NCBI GenBank assembly: GCA_018432315.1 | Contig: JAHDLB010000030.1 | Coordinates: 1-64,000, forward strand | Source of the DNA: Anaerolineae bacterium | GTDB lineage: Bacteria > Chloroflexota > Anaerolineae > Aggregatilineales > Aggregatilineaceae | DNA length: 64,000 nt | Reading direction: 5' to 3' | Part shown: piece after piece, positions 45,657-54,049 of the stretch | How the letters are laid out: every line of letters begins with the position of its first letter | How positions within the stretch are numbered: position 1 is the stretch's first letter | Notes under the pieces: model-generated | Told to the model about the DNA's origin: nothing | Database searches by the model: none | The model's input: the letters and a program-made list of their open reading frames with translations, nothing else | Translations under genes and position numbers: made by a program

Positions 45657-45850
45657 CAAATATTCTCCATTACCAAACGTGTATTAAGTATCCAAACGCA
45701 TTTTTACGATGTCTGAGATGATCAAAAATGTCACTGTTTATCGCGTAATCTATTCGGTAGATCAAACAGGCTGTTTTCGATGCTCTTCCAATCCAGGCCA
45801 CACAAAGTTTTCTATTATGATGCCGACCAAATGTATTCTTGGAAACCACT
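45657..45850. other. A/T-rich intergenic stretch between convergent genes
   Basis: About 190 bases with clearly lower GC than the rest of the window, between the hairpin and the MBL-fold gene stop. The minus strand carries an open frame through it that has no start signal and no recognisable motif. It could be a decayed insertion or simply spacer. I see no inverted terminal repeats. Confidence 0.5.
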
Positions 45851-46471
45851 CTACCGCATCTTGTCCAACATGACAACTTTTGATCGATCGCCAATTTCGC
45901 GCGCCAACGCCTGCACGTCCAGGTGAGTCCCGCCGAGCGTGCCCCAGTGGCTCCCAATGACCCACGTCGGGCGCATCCGGTCCACCAGGGATGCCGCCTG
46001 CTCTGCCGACATCGTCCCCTGCCCCGCGGCCACCGGCAGGATCGCCACGTCCGCCTGGACGTGCTCTAGTTCGGGCACGACGTCGGTGCTCCCGGCGTAG
46101 TAAATGTCGTAGTAATCGAGCGAGATGATGAACCCCAGCTCGCCTTTGGAAACCGGGTGATGGTAGGTGAATGTGTAGGCCGGCACCGCCGTCACGCGGG
46201 CCGAGCCGATATTCAGGCTCTGCCACGGGCGCAGCACCCTGGCGTGATCGCCCAGCGCCGCCGCCGCCGGCGGGTTCGCCACGACGATGGTATTCGGGCC
46301 GCGCAGCTTGTCGATGTCCGCCGGAGAACAATGGTCGTACTGGTCGCTGGTGATGAGAATCGCGTCAGCGTGAAACGCGTTGCGAGCCACGTGCCACGGA
46401 TTGATGTAGATGAGGGGAGGACCTTGAATCCGAAAGCCAGCATGGCCCAGCCATTGGATACGGTCGATCAT
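45851..46471 (-). CDS. MBL-fold protein with altered metal site (UlaG-like)
   Basis: 206 residues with the UlaG-type metallo-beta-lactamase layout: WLGHAGFRIQ start, INPWHV, then TSDQYDHCSPADI where active enzymes have THxHxDH. Further blocks are VTAVPAYTF, YYAGSTDVVPEL (normally AGDTD) and VIGSHWGTLGG. The first two His ligands are Ser and Gln, and the bridging Asp is Ser, while the DH pair and the last His remain. Two-metal catalysis seems lost or changed. Start: ATG 46471 with GGGGAG upstream, preferred to a GTG at 46531. Confidence 0.82.
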   Translation of the reverse strand: MIDRIQWLGHAGFRIQGPPLIYINPWHVARNAFHADAILITSDQYDHCSPADIDKLRGPNTIVVANPPAAAALGDHARVLRPWQSLNIGSARVTAVPAYTFTYHHPVSKGELGFIISLDYYDIYYAGSTDVVPELEHVQADVAILPVAAGQGTMSAEQAASLVDRMRPTWVIGSHWGTLGGTHLDVQALAREIGDRSKVVMLDKMR

Positions 46472-46618
46472 AGACACTCCCCGTCGACGGTGTAGATTGG
46501 GTAAGTGCTCATCACAGATCGAGTGTACCATTCGCCAGACCGTGGTGCAATACCCGATCCCACCGTCGACGGTTAGAAAACGATAAGAAACGCGCCCAGC
46601 CTGCTCCCGGCAGCAGGG

Positions 46619-46624
46619 TATAAT
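46619..46624 (+). promoter_or_regulatory. -10 box of the aminotransferase gene
   Basis: TATAAT overlaps the first in-frame ATG (46623), so that ATG cannot be the start. The GTG at 46665, with AAAGGA before it, is the likely one. Confidence 0.5.
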
Positions 46625-46664
46625 GTGGGCCGTATTCGTGTCGATCTGCCGAAAGGAATTATCC

Positions 46665-47867
46665 GTGAACGGCCCTCAACCACAGTACGCGCTGGACGAC
46701 GTGCGCGCGAATTTCCCGATCAGTCAACAGCTCATCTACGTCAACCACGCCGCCATCGCGCCGCTGCCGCTGCCCACGCAGCGCCTCATGCAGTCGGTGA
46801 CGGAGCAAATGGCGCTCGATCCCGCGTTCGCCTTCACCGCGGCCCCGCCCGAGAATATCTTCGCCCGCTTTTCGACCGAGATCGCGGCTTTCATCAACGC
46901 CGAAGCGGCGCACGAGGTCGTCGGCGTCGCCAGCACGTCCGTCGCGATGAACCTGATCGCCCATTCAATCGACTGGCAGCCGGGCGATAACATCGTCCTC
47001 GCCGACGTCGAGTTTCCGTCGAACGCCTACCCGTGGATGGTCATGGAGCGCCACGGCGTGGAATGCCGGTTGGCCCCCGCCGACCAGGGCGGCGCCAGCG
47101 TGGATGCCTTCGCCCCGCTGGTGGACGACCGCACGCGCCTGGTCGCCGTCAGCGCGATCCAGTTTCTGTCCGGTCACCGGGCGGACCTGGCCGCCATCGG
47201 CGCGTTCTGCCGCCAGCGTGGCATCCTGTTCGTGGTGGACGCGATCCAGTCCGCGGGCCACTGCCCCCTCGACGTGCAGGCGATGAAGGTCGACGTGCTG
47301 GTCGCGGGCGGGCACAAATCGCTGATGGGCCCCGCGGGCCAGGGCTTCCTGTATGTGCGCGAGGAACCGTGCGCGCGCATGATGCCCGACCTGATCGGGT
47401 CCAACGCCGTCGAAGGCTGGGAGCACTGGCTGGCCTACGACATGACGCCGCGCCAGGGCGCGCTGCGCTTCATGATGGGCACGCCCAACGTGGAGGGAAT
47501 GTTCGGCTTGCTGGAGAGCATCCGCTTCCTCGACGGGCTGGGGGTGGCGAACATCGACGCCTGGACGCAGCACCTGTCGCGGGTCGCCATCGACGAGTTG
47601 GCCGGGCTGGGCTACACCGTCATCACGCCCGCCGATCCAGCGCATTACGGCCCCATCGTCACGTTCCGCGTCGGCGATCCCGCCGACATCCCCGCCGCCG
47701 ACGCGACCGCCAGCGCGCTGAACCGGCACCTGACGCGCCACAACATCCGCGTGACGAAACACCTCGACGCGCGCGGCGTGCCGCATTTGCGCATTTCGAC
47801 ACACTGCTATAATACGGAGGACGAAATCCGGCAGATCATCGACGTATTGAAGGAGTTCCGGTCATGA
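46665..47867 (+). CDS. Class V aminotransferase (cysteine desulfurase-like)
   Basis: 400 residues of fold-type I PLP enzyme. An N-terminal YVNHAAIAPLP strand, TSVAMNLIA, VEFPSNAYPW, the PLP-interacting VDAIQSAGHCPLD, and the Schiff-base Lys in AGGHKSLMGPAGQGF. The C-terminal domain ends with HLRISTHCYNTEDEI. The family includes desulfurases, isopenicillin-epimerase-like and kynureninase-like enzymes. The true substrate is unknown. The stop overlaps the start of the AAA gene (ATGA), so the two products are probably made together. Confidence 0.85.
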   Translation: MNGPQPQYALDDVRANFPISQQLIYVNHAAIAPLPLPTQRLMQSVTEQMALDPAFAFTAAPPENIFARFSTEIAAFINAEAAHEVVGVASTSVAMNLIAHSIDWQPGDNIVLADVEFPSNAYPWMVMERHGVECRLAPADQGGASVDAFAPLVDDRTRLVAVSAIQFLSGHRADLAAIGAFCRQRGILFVVDAIQSAGHCPLDVQAMKVDVLVAGGHKSLMGPAGQGFLYVREEPCARMMPDLIGSNAVEGWEHWLAYDMTPRQGALRFMMGTPNVEGMFGLLESIRFLDGLGVANIDAWTQHLSRVAIDELAGLGYTVITPADPAHYGPIVTFRVGDPADIPAADATASALNRHLTRHNIRVTKHLDARGVPHLRISTHCYNTEDEIRQIIDVLKEFRS

Positions 47868-49198
47868 GCCTTCGCGCCAAGACGCCCCCCAAACCGCTCG
47901 CCCAGGCCCACGCACAACAGCCGTGGCTCCCGCCGCCGATTCGCTCGATCCAGGATACCGGGCTCAACATCGGCATCCTGCAGGACCTGGCGATCAAGAT
48001 TCTGTACTTCGGCGGCTATCTCTCCGGCAACCAGATCGCGGAGCAGATGCACCTGCCGTTCACCGGCGTGGTCGAGCACGTGCTGGAAGGGCTGAAGCGC
48101 GAGAAGTTCCTGGAAGTGCGCGGCGGGGGCGGCCTGGGCGCGGGCGCGTTCGAGTACGTCATCACGCTGAAGGGTATCGAGAAGGCGCACGAAGCGCTCG
48201 CCCGCACGCAGTACGCGGGCCCCTGCCCGGTGACGCTGGGCCAGTACGTGGACGCGATGAACGCGCAGGCGCGCGCTCGCCTGTCCGTCCACCAGGACAC
48301 GCTCGAAAAGGCCCTGCGCGGGCTGGTTCTCAACAACGAGATGTTCGGTCGGATCGGCCCGGCGGTCAACTCCGGCAAGGCGATCTTCATGTACGGGCCG
48401 CCCGGCAACGGCAAGACGACCATCGCCAAATCCGTCGGCAACATGATCCTCGGCAGCCCGATGTGGATTCCCTACGCGGTCGACGTGGACGGGCAGGTGA
48501 TCCGCGTGTTCGACAACGTCAATCACGAGGTACTGCCCGACGACTCCGACCGGCGCACCACGGCCACCGGCGAGCGGCGCGATCCGCGCTGGCTGCGCAT
48601 CCGGCGCCCGGTGATCATGGTCGGCGGCGAGCTGACGATGGACGGGCTGGACCTGGTCTACGATCCGATCAACAAGTATTACGAAGCGCCCTTTCAGATG
48701 AAGTCCAACGGCGGCATGTTCCTGATCGACGACTTTGGCCGCCAACAGGTCCGCCCGCGCGACCTGCTCAACCGCTGGATCGTCCCGCTCGAAAACCGCG
48801 TGGACTTCCTCACGCTGTCCACCGGGCGCAAGATCGAGGTCCCGTTCAACGTGCTGATCGTGTTCAGCACCAACATGCCCCCCGCCGACCTGGTGGATGA
48901 AGCGTTCCTGCGCCGCATCCCGCACAAGATCGAGGTGGGCGATCCCAGTTGGGACGAATTCCGCGAGATCTTCCGGCGCGTGTGCGAAGCCCGGCGCGTC
49001 CCTTACGACGAAAAAGAGATGGCCTACCTCGTCCAGGAATGGTACATCAAGGCCGGGCGCAACCCGCGCGCCGTTCACCCGCGCGACATCATCGAGCAGA
49101 TCATCGACATCTCGCGCTACCTGAACCAGCCGCCCACGCTCAACAAGGAAATGCTCAACCGGGCCGCCTCGGCCTACTTCGTCGATCTCGATTACTGA
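47864..49198 (+). CDS. AAA-type ATPase with N-terminal winged-helix-like domain
   Basis: 444 residues, cytoplasmic. Residues about 30-105 look like a winged helix (LSGNQIAEQMHLPFTGVVEHVLEGLKREKFL, read in two parts, ending VITLKGIEKAHEAL). The ATPase has Walker A YGPPGNGKTT near residue 180, a Walker B-like MFLIDDFGRQQ, sensor VLIVFSTNMPP, and an Arg-finger-like FLRRIPHK. The C-terminal lid is helical. The role is unknown; the fusion suggests ATP-dependent remodelling directed by a DNA- or protein-binding domain. It is coupled to the class V aminotransferase. A terminator follows. Confidence 0.82.
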   Translation: MSLRAKTPPKPLAQAHAQQPWLPPPIRSIQDTGLNIGILQDLAIKILYFGGYLSGNQIAEQMHLPFTGVVEHVLEGLKREKFLEVRGGGGLGAGAFEYVITLKGIEKAHEALARTQYAGPCPVTLGQYVDAMNAQARARLSVHQDTLEKALRGLVLNNEMFGRIGPAVNSGKAIFMYGPPGNGKTTIAKSVGNMILGSPMWIPYAVDVDGQVIRVFDNVNHEVLPDDSDRRTTATGERRDPRWLRIRRPVIMVGGELTMDGLDLVYDPINKYYEAPFQMKSNGGMFLIDDFGRQQVRPRDLLNRWIVPLENRVDFLTLSTGRKIEVPFNVLIVFSTNMPPADLVDEAFLRRIPHKIEVGDPSWDEFREIFRRVCEARRVPYDEKEMAYLVQEWYIKAGRNPRAVHPRDIIEQIIDISRYLNQPPTLNKEMLNRAASAYFVDLDY

Positions 49199-49209
49199 GC
49201 CATGATTCC

Positions 49210-49248
49210 GGGACCGTGGCGCGGTGTGCTCCCGGTCCCCCACTTTTT
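49210..49248 (+). terminator. Intrinsic terminator after the AAA gene
   Basis: Stem GGGACCG / CGGTCCC (7 bp) with a 16-base loop, then CCAC and TTTTT, starting 11 bases after the stop. Confidence 0.75.
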
Positions 49249-49249
49249 G

Positions 49250-49255
49250 TATAAT
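49250..49255 (+). promoter_or_regulatory. -10 box of nnr
   Basis: TATAAT directly after the terminator T-run and 57 bases before the nnr ATG. Confidence 0.45.
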
Positions 49256-49312
49256 CCACGTATCACGAGGCGCCTGGCAGCGCCGCGCTTGTTGAATAGG
49301 ACGAGGTGCTAG

Positions 49313-51028
49313 ATGCCGAAAATCGTAACGGTCGAACAGATGCGTGCCATCGAGCAGGCATCCGACAAAAAAGGTCACAGTTACGCCGATATGATGGACC
49401 ACGCCGGGCACGCCGTGGCCGAGCGCGTGCTGCACCTGCTGGCCGGCAGGCCGCAGCCGCGCGTCGCGGTGCTGGTCGGGCCGGGCAACAACGGCGGCGA
49501 TGGCCTGGTGGCCGCGCGCGTGCTGGCCGGGGAGATCGATCCCGGCAGCGTGGGCGTGTTCCTGCTGGCGGAGCGCGACGAAGACGATCCCGTGTTCGCC
49601 GCCGCGCGCGATGCCGGGGTGTTCCTCGCGACCGCCGCCGACGACAAGGCGGGCGGGTTTCGCGTTCTGCAAAACCTGGTCGGCAACGCCGACGTCGTGA
49701 TCGATGCCCTCTTTGGGACCAGCCTGCGCCTGCCGATCAAAGACGACGCGGCCAAGGTGCTCCAGGCAGCGGCCAAAGCACTCGCCCTGCGCAGAGCCGA
49801 GCGACCGCGCCCGGCCTACACTACCCCGGCGGAGCCCGGCGACGAACTGGCGGGCGACGGCCCGATCGTCGTCGCGGTGGACTGCCCCAGCGGCCTGGAC
49901 TGCGACACCGGCGAGCTGGACAGGCATGCGCTCCACGCCCACGAAACGATCACCTTCGCCGCCGCCAAGCCCGGCCTGCTGGCGTTTCCCGGTGCCGAGG
50001 CGGTCGGCGTGCTGCACGTGGCCGACATCGGCCTGCCGGGCAACCTGCCGGAGCTGAACGACGTCCCGCTGACCCTGGTCGATGCGTCGATCGCCGGGCA
50101 GCTTCTGCCGCCGCGGCCCATCGACAGCCACAAGGGCACGTTCGGCAAGGCGATGGTCGTCGCGGGCAGCCTCAACTACACCGGCGCCGCCTACCTGGCC
50201 GCGCATGCCGCCTATCGCGTTGGCAGCGGGCTGGTGACCGTCGCCGCCCCGCAGATCATCGTCCCGGCGCTGGCGGCTATGCTGCCGGAAGCGACGTGGC
50301 TGCTGCTGCCCCACGACATGGGCGTGATCAACGAGCCCGCGGTGAAAGTGCTGCGCAAAGAGCTTGAGGGCTACAGCGCCCTGCTGCTCGGCCCCGGCTT
50401 TGGCCGCGAGACGGTCACCGGCGACTTCCTGCGCGAGTTGCTCCAGCCTAAGGAAGAGATCCGGCGTTCGCGCGCCATCGGCTTCGTGCCCAGCGCGGCA
50501 CAGGATGGCGACGAGGCGCTCGCCGCCCACCTGCCCCCGCTGGTCATCGACGCGGACGGACTCAACCTGCTGGCAGCACATGAGGACTGGCCGGGCCTCG
50601 TCCCGCCGGGGACGATCCTCACCCCCCACCCCGGCGAGTTCGCGCGGCTGGCAGGCGTGGAGATCGCGGACGTGCAGGCCGACCGGCTGGCGCTGGCCGC
50701 GGGCAAAGCCGCCGAATGGGGCTGCGTGGTGGTCTTGAAAGGGGCGTTCACCGTGATCGCGGCGCCGGACGGGCGCACCGCCGTGCTGCCGTTCGCCAGC
50801 GCAGCCCTTGCCAGCGCCGGGACGGGCGACGTGCTGGCCGGGGCCATCGTGGGCCTGCTGGCACAGGGGTTGGAGCCATTCGAGGCGGCGGTGGCCGGGG
50901 CGTGGCTGCACGGGCTGGCCGGGGTGCGCGCGGCGGACCTACTCGGCACGACCGCCAGCGTCACCGCCGGGGACGTGCTCGAACTGCTGCCGGAAGCCTA
51001 CGCACTGGCGGAGCAGCAGCGCGGCTGA
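49313..51028 (+). CDS. nnr: Bifunctional NAD(P)H-hydrate epimerase / ADP-dependent dehydratase
   Basis: 571 residues, the fused YjeF form. The N-terminal epimerase (about 1-240) has VLVGPGNNGGDGLVAAR and VIDALFGTSLRLP. The C-terminal ribokinase-like dehydratase (about 265-560) has KGTFGKAMVVAGS, LTPHPGEFARL, VVVLKGAFTVIAAP and the ASAGTGDVLAG signature. It repairs damaged NADHX and NADPHX. A Pro/Ala insertion of about 30 residues sits in the epimerase half near 160-180. GAGGTG precedes the ATG at 49313. Confidence 0.95.
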   Translation: MPKIVTVEQMRAIEQASDKKGHSYADMMDHAGHAVAERVLHLLAGRPQPRVAVLVGPGNNGGDGLVAARVLAGEIDPGSVGVFLLAERDEDDPVFAAARDAGVFLATAADDKAGGFRVLQNLVGNADVVIDALFGTSLRLPIKDDAAKVLQAAAKALALRRAERPRPAYTTPAEPGDELAGDGPIVVAVDCPSGLDCDTGELDRHALHAHETITFAAAKPGLLAFPGAEAVGVLHVADIGLPGNLPELNDVPLTLVDASIAGQLLPPRPIDSHKGTFGKAMVVAGSLNYTGAAYLAAHAAYRVGSGLVTVAAPQIIVPALAAMLPEATWLLLPHDMGVINEPAVKVLRKELEGYSALLLGPGFGRETVTGDFLRELLQPKEEIRRSRAIGFVPSAAQDGDEALAAHLPPLVIDADGLNLLAAHEDWPGLVPPGTILTPHPGEFARLAGVEIADVQADRLALAAGKAAEWGCVVVLKGAFTVIAAPDGRTAVLPFASAALASAGTGDVLAGAIVGLLAQGLEPFEAAVAGAWLHGLAGVRAADLLGTTASVTAGDVLELLPEAYALAEQQRG

Positions 51029-51040
51029 CGGAGAAGAAAA

Positions 51041-51077
51041 CGCGATGGCCGCCCGCGATTTGGACGCGGCCATCGCG
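51041..51077 (-). terminator. Hairpin between convergent nnr and YtxH genes
   Basis: A perfect 12-bp stem (CGCGATGGCCGC / GCGGCCATCGCG) with a 13-base loop. Leftward it is followed by TTTTCTTCT, fitting a terminator for the minus-strand genes. It lies 12 bases after the nnr stop. Confidence 0.75.
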
Positions 51078-51082
51078 CCGGT

Positions 51083-51415
51083 TTAGCCTGGGGGCGCTTC
51101 GGGTTCCGTGCCCAGCACGCGGGTCGCAATCGACCGCCCCTCGCGCAGCGCATCCTCCACCGATTCGCCTTTGATCTGGCCCGCCTTCGCCTGGAGCTGG
51201 TCGATCTGCTCCTGGATTTGCTCGATCGGCTTGCGCACCGCCTGCTGCGTCTTGCGGCGAATGATCACGCCTTGCTGGCGAATCTCGCTGCGCGTTTCGC
51301 TGCCGCTGCGGGGCGACATCCACGCGGCTATCGGCGCGCTGATGATGAGCCCCAGAATCAAGCCGCCGATGAAGCTCGACGTTTCGCCGCCCTGATCGCG
51401 TCGTCGCCGGAGCAT
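51083..51415 (-). CDS. YtxH-like small membrane protein
   Basis: 110 residues. One N-terminal hydrophobic segment (FIGGLILGLIISAPIAAWM region, about 15-33), then the APxxG-like turn SPRSGSETR and a long amphipathic helix (about 45-95). This matches YtxH/gas-vesicle-like stress proteins of low complexity. GAGGGG precedes the ATG. It starts 3 bases after the upstream gene's stop, so they are coupled. Confidence 0.72.
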   Translation of the reverse strand: MLRRRRDQGGETSSFIGGLILGLIISAPIAAWMSPRSGSETRSEIRQQGVIIRRKTQQAVRKPIEQIQEQIDQLQAKAGQIKGESVEDALREGRSIATRVLGTEPEAPPG

Positions 51416-51418
51416 GGT

Positions 51419-51916
51419 CTACCCCTCCTCGCCGGATTTGCCGTTTTTCGACCGGCCCAGCGCGCGCCGGATGCCCAACACCTCGCGCAGGGCCGCGCCC
51501 ACGCCCGCCGTCAGCGCGCCGAACTTGATCACCGGCTCGACCACGTTCTGGCTGACGAACTGCGTCGTGCCGCGCACGGTCGTCACCGTTTCGTTCGCGT
51601 TGTCCACAATCGGCTTGATCTCGTTCTGGAGCACGTTCACCAGGGCCGCGAGCTGGAGAATCAACACGATCAAGGCGATGCCCATCAGCATCCCTTCCAT
51701 CGCCAGCACGATGATGAACACATCGCGGATGATGCCCACCCAGTTGGCCGCGTCATTCGGATCGGCCACCAGCGCCACGACCAGCGCGCCCACCAGCCCC
51801 ACCACGAAAACCGCCACCAGCGCGACCAGCCCGACGACAGGCCAGAAATACCAGGCGCGTTCCTTTTTCGGTTCTTCCTCGTGTGCCTGTTCTTGACTCG
51901 TTGGTTGCTCCACCAT
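51419..51916 (-). CDS. Two-helix membrane protein (DUF948-like)
   Basis: 165 residues. A charged N-terminus (EQAHEEEPKKER), two hydrophobic helices (about 23-50 and 65-92), and a C-terminal amphipathic region (LVNVLQNEIKPIVDNANET...) resembling DUF948/YtxG proteins, which commonly accompany YtxH. The pairing with the YtxH-like gene directly downstream supports this. The function is probably general envelope stress; not certain. Confidence 0.68.
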   Translation of the reverse strand: MVEQPTSQEQAHEEEPKKERAWYFWPVVGLVALVAVFVVGLVGALVVALVADPNDAANWVGIIRDVFIIVLAMEGMLMGIALIVLILQLAALVNVLQNEIKPIVDNANETVTTVRGTTQFVSQNVVEPVIKFGALTAGVGAALREVLGIRRALGRSKNGKSGEEG

Positions 51917-51974
51917 TACCTCGATTTCTCCGCACGGTACGGCGGCGTAGGATCGTCCGGTGCCCCGGCCCGGC

Positions 51975-52256
51975 TCACCGGTTGGATTGGGCCGATCGCG
52001 CTGAGCGGCGGGTGAGCAGGCGCGCCACGACCAGCGCCAGCCATGCCCCCACCGTGGCGGGAAGAACGTGCAGCGGGCCGATATCCACCAGGCTCATTCC
52101 GACCGTCTCGGCGACCGTCTGGCCCAGCGCAAACCCCAGCCAGGCCGCCAGCAAAAACAGGGCCAACCGCCGGGCATCTCCCCCGCTGATCACGTGAAAC
52201 GCCGCACCATACAGCGTCGCCAGGACGAAGCTAAACACAATCGACGGACTGGGCAT
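51975..52256 (-). CDS. Small hydrophobic membrane protein
   Basis: 93 residues with about three membrane helices (about 5-22, 30-50, 62-82) and a basic C-terminus (RRSARSAQSNR). No family recognised. It lies 58 bases upstream of the DUF948-like gene in the same direction and may share its transcript. The ribosome-binding site is weak, so the start is uncertain. Confidence 0.55.
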   Translation of the reverse strand: MPSPSIVFSFVLATLYGAAFHVISGGDARRLALFLLAAWLGFALGQTVAETVGMSLVDIGPLHVLPATVGAWLALVVARLLTRRSARSAQSNR

Positions 52257-52379
52257 CTTCCATCACGATTCCGGGGGCATCTTGCCTCTGCGCTATCCGG
52301 TGGTACAATGCGTCTAGTTTAGCACAGACTGCCCCAACGGACTAAAGAGGCGGGGCGTCTTGTGATGCCCGGCACGAAT

Positions 52380-52407
52380 TTGAGCGCGAACCGCATTGCG
52401 CTAGAAT
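52380..52407 (+). promoter_or_regulatory. Putative promoter of the SRPBCC gene
   Basis: TTGAGC (52380-52385), 16 bases, TAGAAT (52402-52407). A further extended -10 (TGG-TACAAT, 52301-52309) with TTGCCT 16 bases upstream lies farther back. Either or both may be used. Confidence 0.4.
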
Positions 52408-52452
52408 CTGGGCGCGCTTACTGCTCACAGTCGCTAGAATGGATGGTTCGTT

Positions 52453-53841
52453 GTGGCGCTGATTGACCAGCGTATTCTCATCGGCGCCCCGCCCGAAGGG
52501 GTGTGGCGCATCTTGTCCGATTCGAATGAGCTCTCCAGGTGGCACGCAGGGTATCGCGGCGTATCGGTGCTCACGACCCAGTCGACGGGGGTCGGGACGC
52601 GCCGCCGCTGCACGCTGTCCACCGGCAAAGACGTCATCGAGGAGATCACCGCCTGGGTCGATGGATGGGGCTATGAATACGTCCTGGTCGAAGGCGGCCC
52701 CTACCGCGCCTTCCAGGGACGGTTTCGCCTCCAGGCCGGACCGGACGGCACCAGCGTGCAGTGGACAGTGTCCTACCAGCCAAAGGGGTTGATGGGCATC
52801 ATCCGCGACCACCTGGGCGGCCAGCGCCGCGTTCAGGAGATGATAACGGTCAGCCTGCGCCAGCTTCGCCGCGCAGTCGAAGAACTGGGCGTGCGCATCG
52901 ACGACGATTACCGCTCGCGCGTCGCCATCCGCGAGCGCATGAATGCCGACGAGCGCGCCCAGTACCAGCGGCGCTACCAGGCGCCCGAAACAGCCGGCCC
53001 GGACTCGCCCGGCGAGGATCAGCCGCCGCCCGAACCGTCGTTCGTGGCCGATCTGACCGGCGCGGAGCCGGAACCGGCCACCGAAGCGCAGGAGGACACC
53101 CAGCCCAAGCCGCCGCCCGAGCTGCGCGAAGCGATCGCCGCGCAGGAGGCGCCGCCCGCCCCGGCAGATGACCCCGCCGCCCGCCAGGAGGTGCCGCCCG
53201 AACACGCCGCGTTCGCGCCGCCGCCGGAGCCCGCCGGGCCACCGCCTGCCGAGGCCGCGCCGGAAACCAACCTCAGCGCCGGCGACGATGACGACTCCGT
53301 TCCCGATTACAAGCGGGTCACGCCGCCGCGCGGGATTCCCGCCGTGCAGCCGCCAGCCGGAGCTATCGAGCCACCGCCGGGCAGTTCTCCGGCAGCCGAA
53401 CCGCCGGCCCGCGAGGAAGCGCCGCCGGAGCCGGCGAGCCGCCTTTCCGACCAGCCGACGGACAAGATCGAGCCGGTGAGCGAGGTAGCTGCCATCGGCG
53501 CCCCGCCGCGACAGGCATTCGAGATCACGCTGGCGAACGACCGGGCGCGGTCCCCGGCACCGGGCCTGCCGCCGCAAACGCCGCAGCACGACACCGGCGA
53601 GATCTCGATCTGGGACGTGTTTGGGGTACGCCGCCCCAGCGAGCAGGACTCCGAGGCGCTCGACAGCCTCGTGCAGTCGGTCCAGACACGGGAACTGTCC
53701 AGCCGCCTGGTTTACGGGCGCATTCCCAAGCGCCCGGTGCGCGTCCGCCGGGCGGCGGTGGCGTTGGGGCTGCGGCTGCGGCTGGCGTTGGCGAGCGCGG
53801 GCGTGCGCTTCCACCAACGATGGGGGCATGGTGGGCAATGA
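52453..53841 (+). CDS. SRPBCC-domain protein with long Pro/Glu-rich linker
   Basis: 462 residues. Residues 1-145 look like a START/SRPBCC ligand-binding fold (IDQRILIGAPPEGVWRILSDS, ELSRWHAGYRGVSVL and a C-terminal helix), similar to polyketide cyclase-like proteins. Residues about 175-390 are Pro/Glu/Ala-rich and probably disordered. The last 60 residues are basic and amphipathic (VYGRIPKRPVRVRRAAVALGLRLRLALASAG, read in parts), perhaps binding membrane or nucleic acid. Starts at GTG 52453 with a weak ribosome-binding site. The function is unknown. It is convergent with tRNA-His. Confidence 0.68.
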   Translation: MALIDQRILIGAPPEGVWRILSDSNELSRWHAGYRGVSVLTTQSTGVGTRRRCTLSTGKDVIEEITAWVDGWGYEYVLVEGGPYRAFQGRFRLQAGPDGTSVQWTVSYQPKGLMGIIRDHLGGQRRVQEMITVSLRQLRRAVEELGVRIDDDYRSRVAIRERMNADERAQYQRRYQAPETAGPDSPGEDQPPPEPSFVADLTGAEPEPATEAQEDTQPKPPPELREAIAAQEAPPAPADDPAARQEVPPEHAAFAPPPEPAGPPPAEAAPETNLSAGDDDDSVPDYKRVTPPRGIPAVQPPAGAIEPPPGSSPAAEPPAREEAPPEPASRLSDQPTDKIEPVSEVAAIGAPPRQAFEITLANDRARSPAPGLPPQTPQHDTGEISIWDVFGVRRPSEQDSEALDSLVQSVQTRELSSRLVYGRIPKRPVRVRRAAVALGLRLRLALASAGVRFHQRWGHGGQ

Positions 53842-53843
53842 AA

Positions 53844-53866
53844 AACCGGCGCTCGCTGCGCCGGTT
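53844..53866 (-). terminator. Intrinsic terminator of tRNA-His
   Basis: A perfect 9-bp stem (AACCGGCGC / GCGCCGGTT) with a 5-base loop. Leftward it is followed by TTTC, with the T-run beginning inside the stem (TTTTT in all). It lies 10 bases after the tRNA and also follows the convergent SRPBCC stop. Confidence 0.8.
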
Positions 53867-53875
53867 CGGTTGGTG

Positions 53876-53949
53876 GGTGGCTGGAGGGATTTGAACCCTC
53901 GACCTTCTGATCCACAGTCAGACGTGCTAACCACTGCACCACAGCCACC
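53876..53949 (-). tRNA. tRNA-His (anticodon GUG)
   Basis: A 74-base tRNA on the minus strand. Acceptor GTGGCTG / CAGCCAC plus the extra G-1 opposite C73 that marks tRNA-His. Anticodon stem TCTGA / TCAGA, loop CTGTGGA, anticodon GTG (plus-strand 53913-53915). T-arm contains GGTTCAAATCC. No CCA encoded. Confidence 0.95.
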
Positions 53950-53961
53950 ATGGTGGGACGC

Positions 53962-53967
53962 ATTGTA
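53962..53967 (-). promoter_or_regulatory. -10 box of tRNA-His
   Basis: TACAAT on the minus strand, 12 bases before the tRNA 5' end. No clear -35. Confidence 0.45.
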
Positions 53968-54049
53968 GCATAATGTACTGCCCTGCGCCAGAGTGAATCT
54001 CGCAAATAAGCGCCCGTTCGCCCGGTCAGTGAAACAACCGGAGGCCCTC

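Noticed and set aside
45670-45957. Minus-strand small gene in the A/T-rich spacer
   Set aside because: It overlaps the end of the MBL gene in another frame and has no ribosome-binding site or known motif.
46623-46664. Upstream ATG as the aminotransferase start
   Set aside because: It lies inside the TATAAT -10; GTG 46665 has a good ribosome-binding site.
47807-50911. 1034-codon minus-strand frame opposite the AAA and nnr genes
   Set aside because: The plus strand encodes two well-supported proteins over the same bases.
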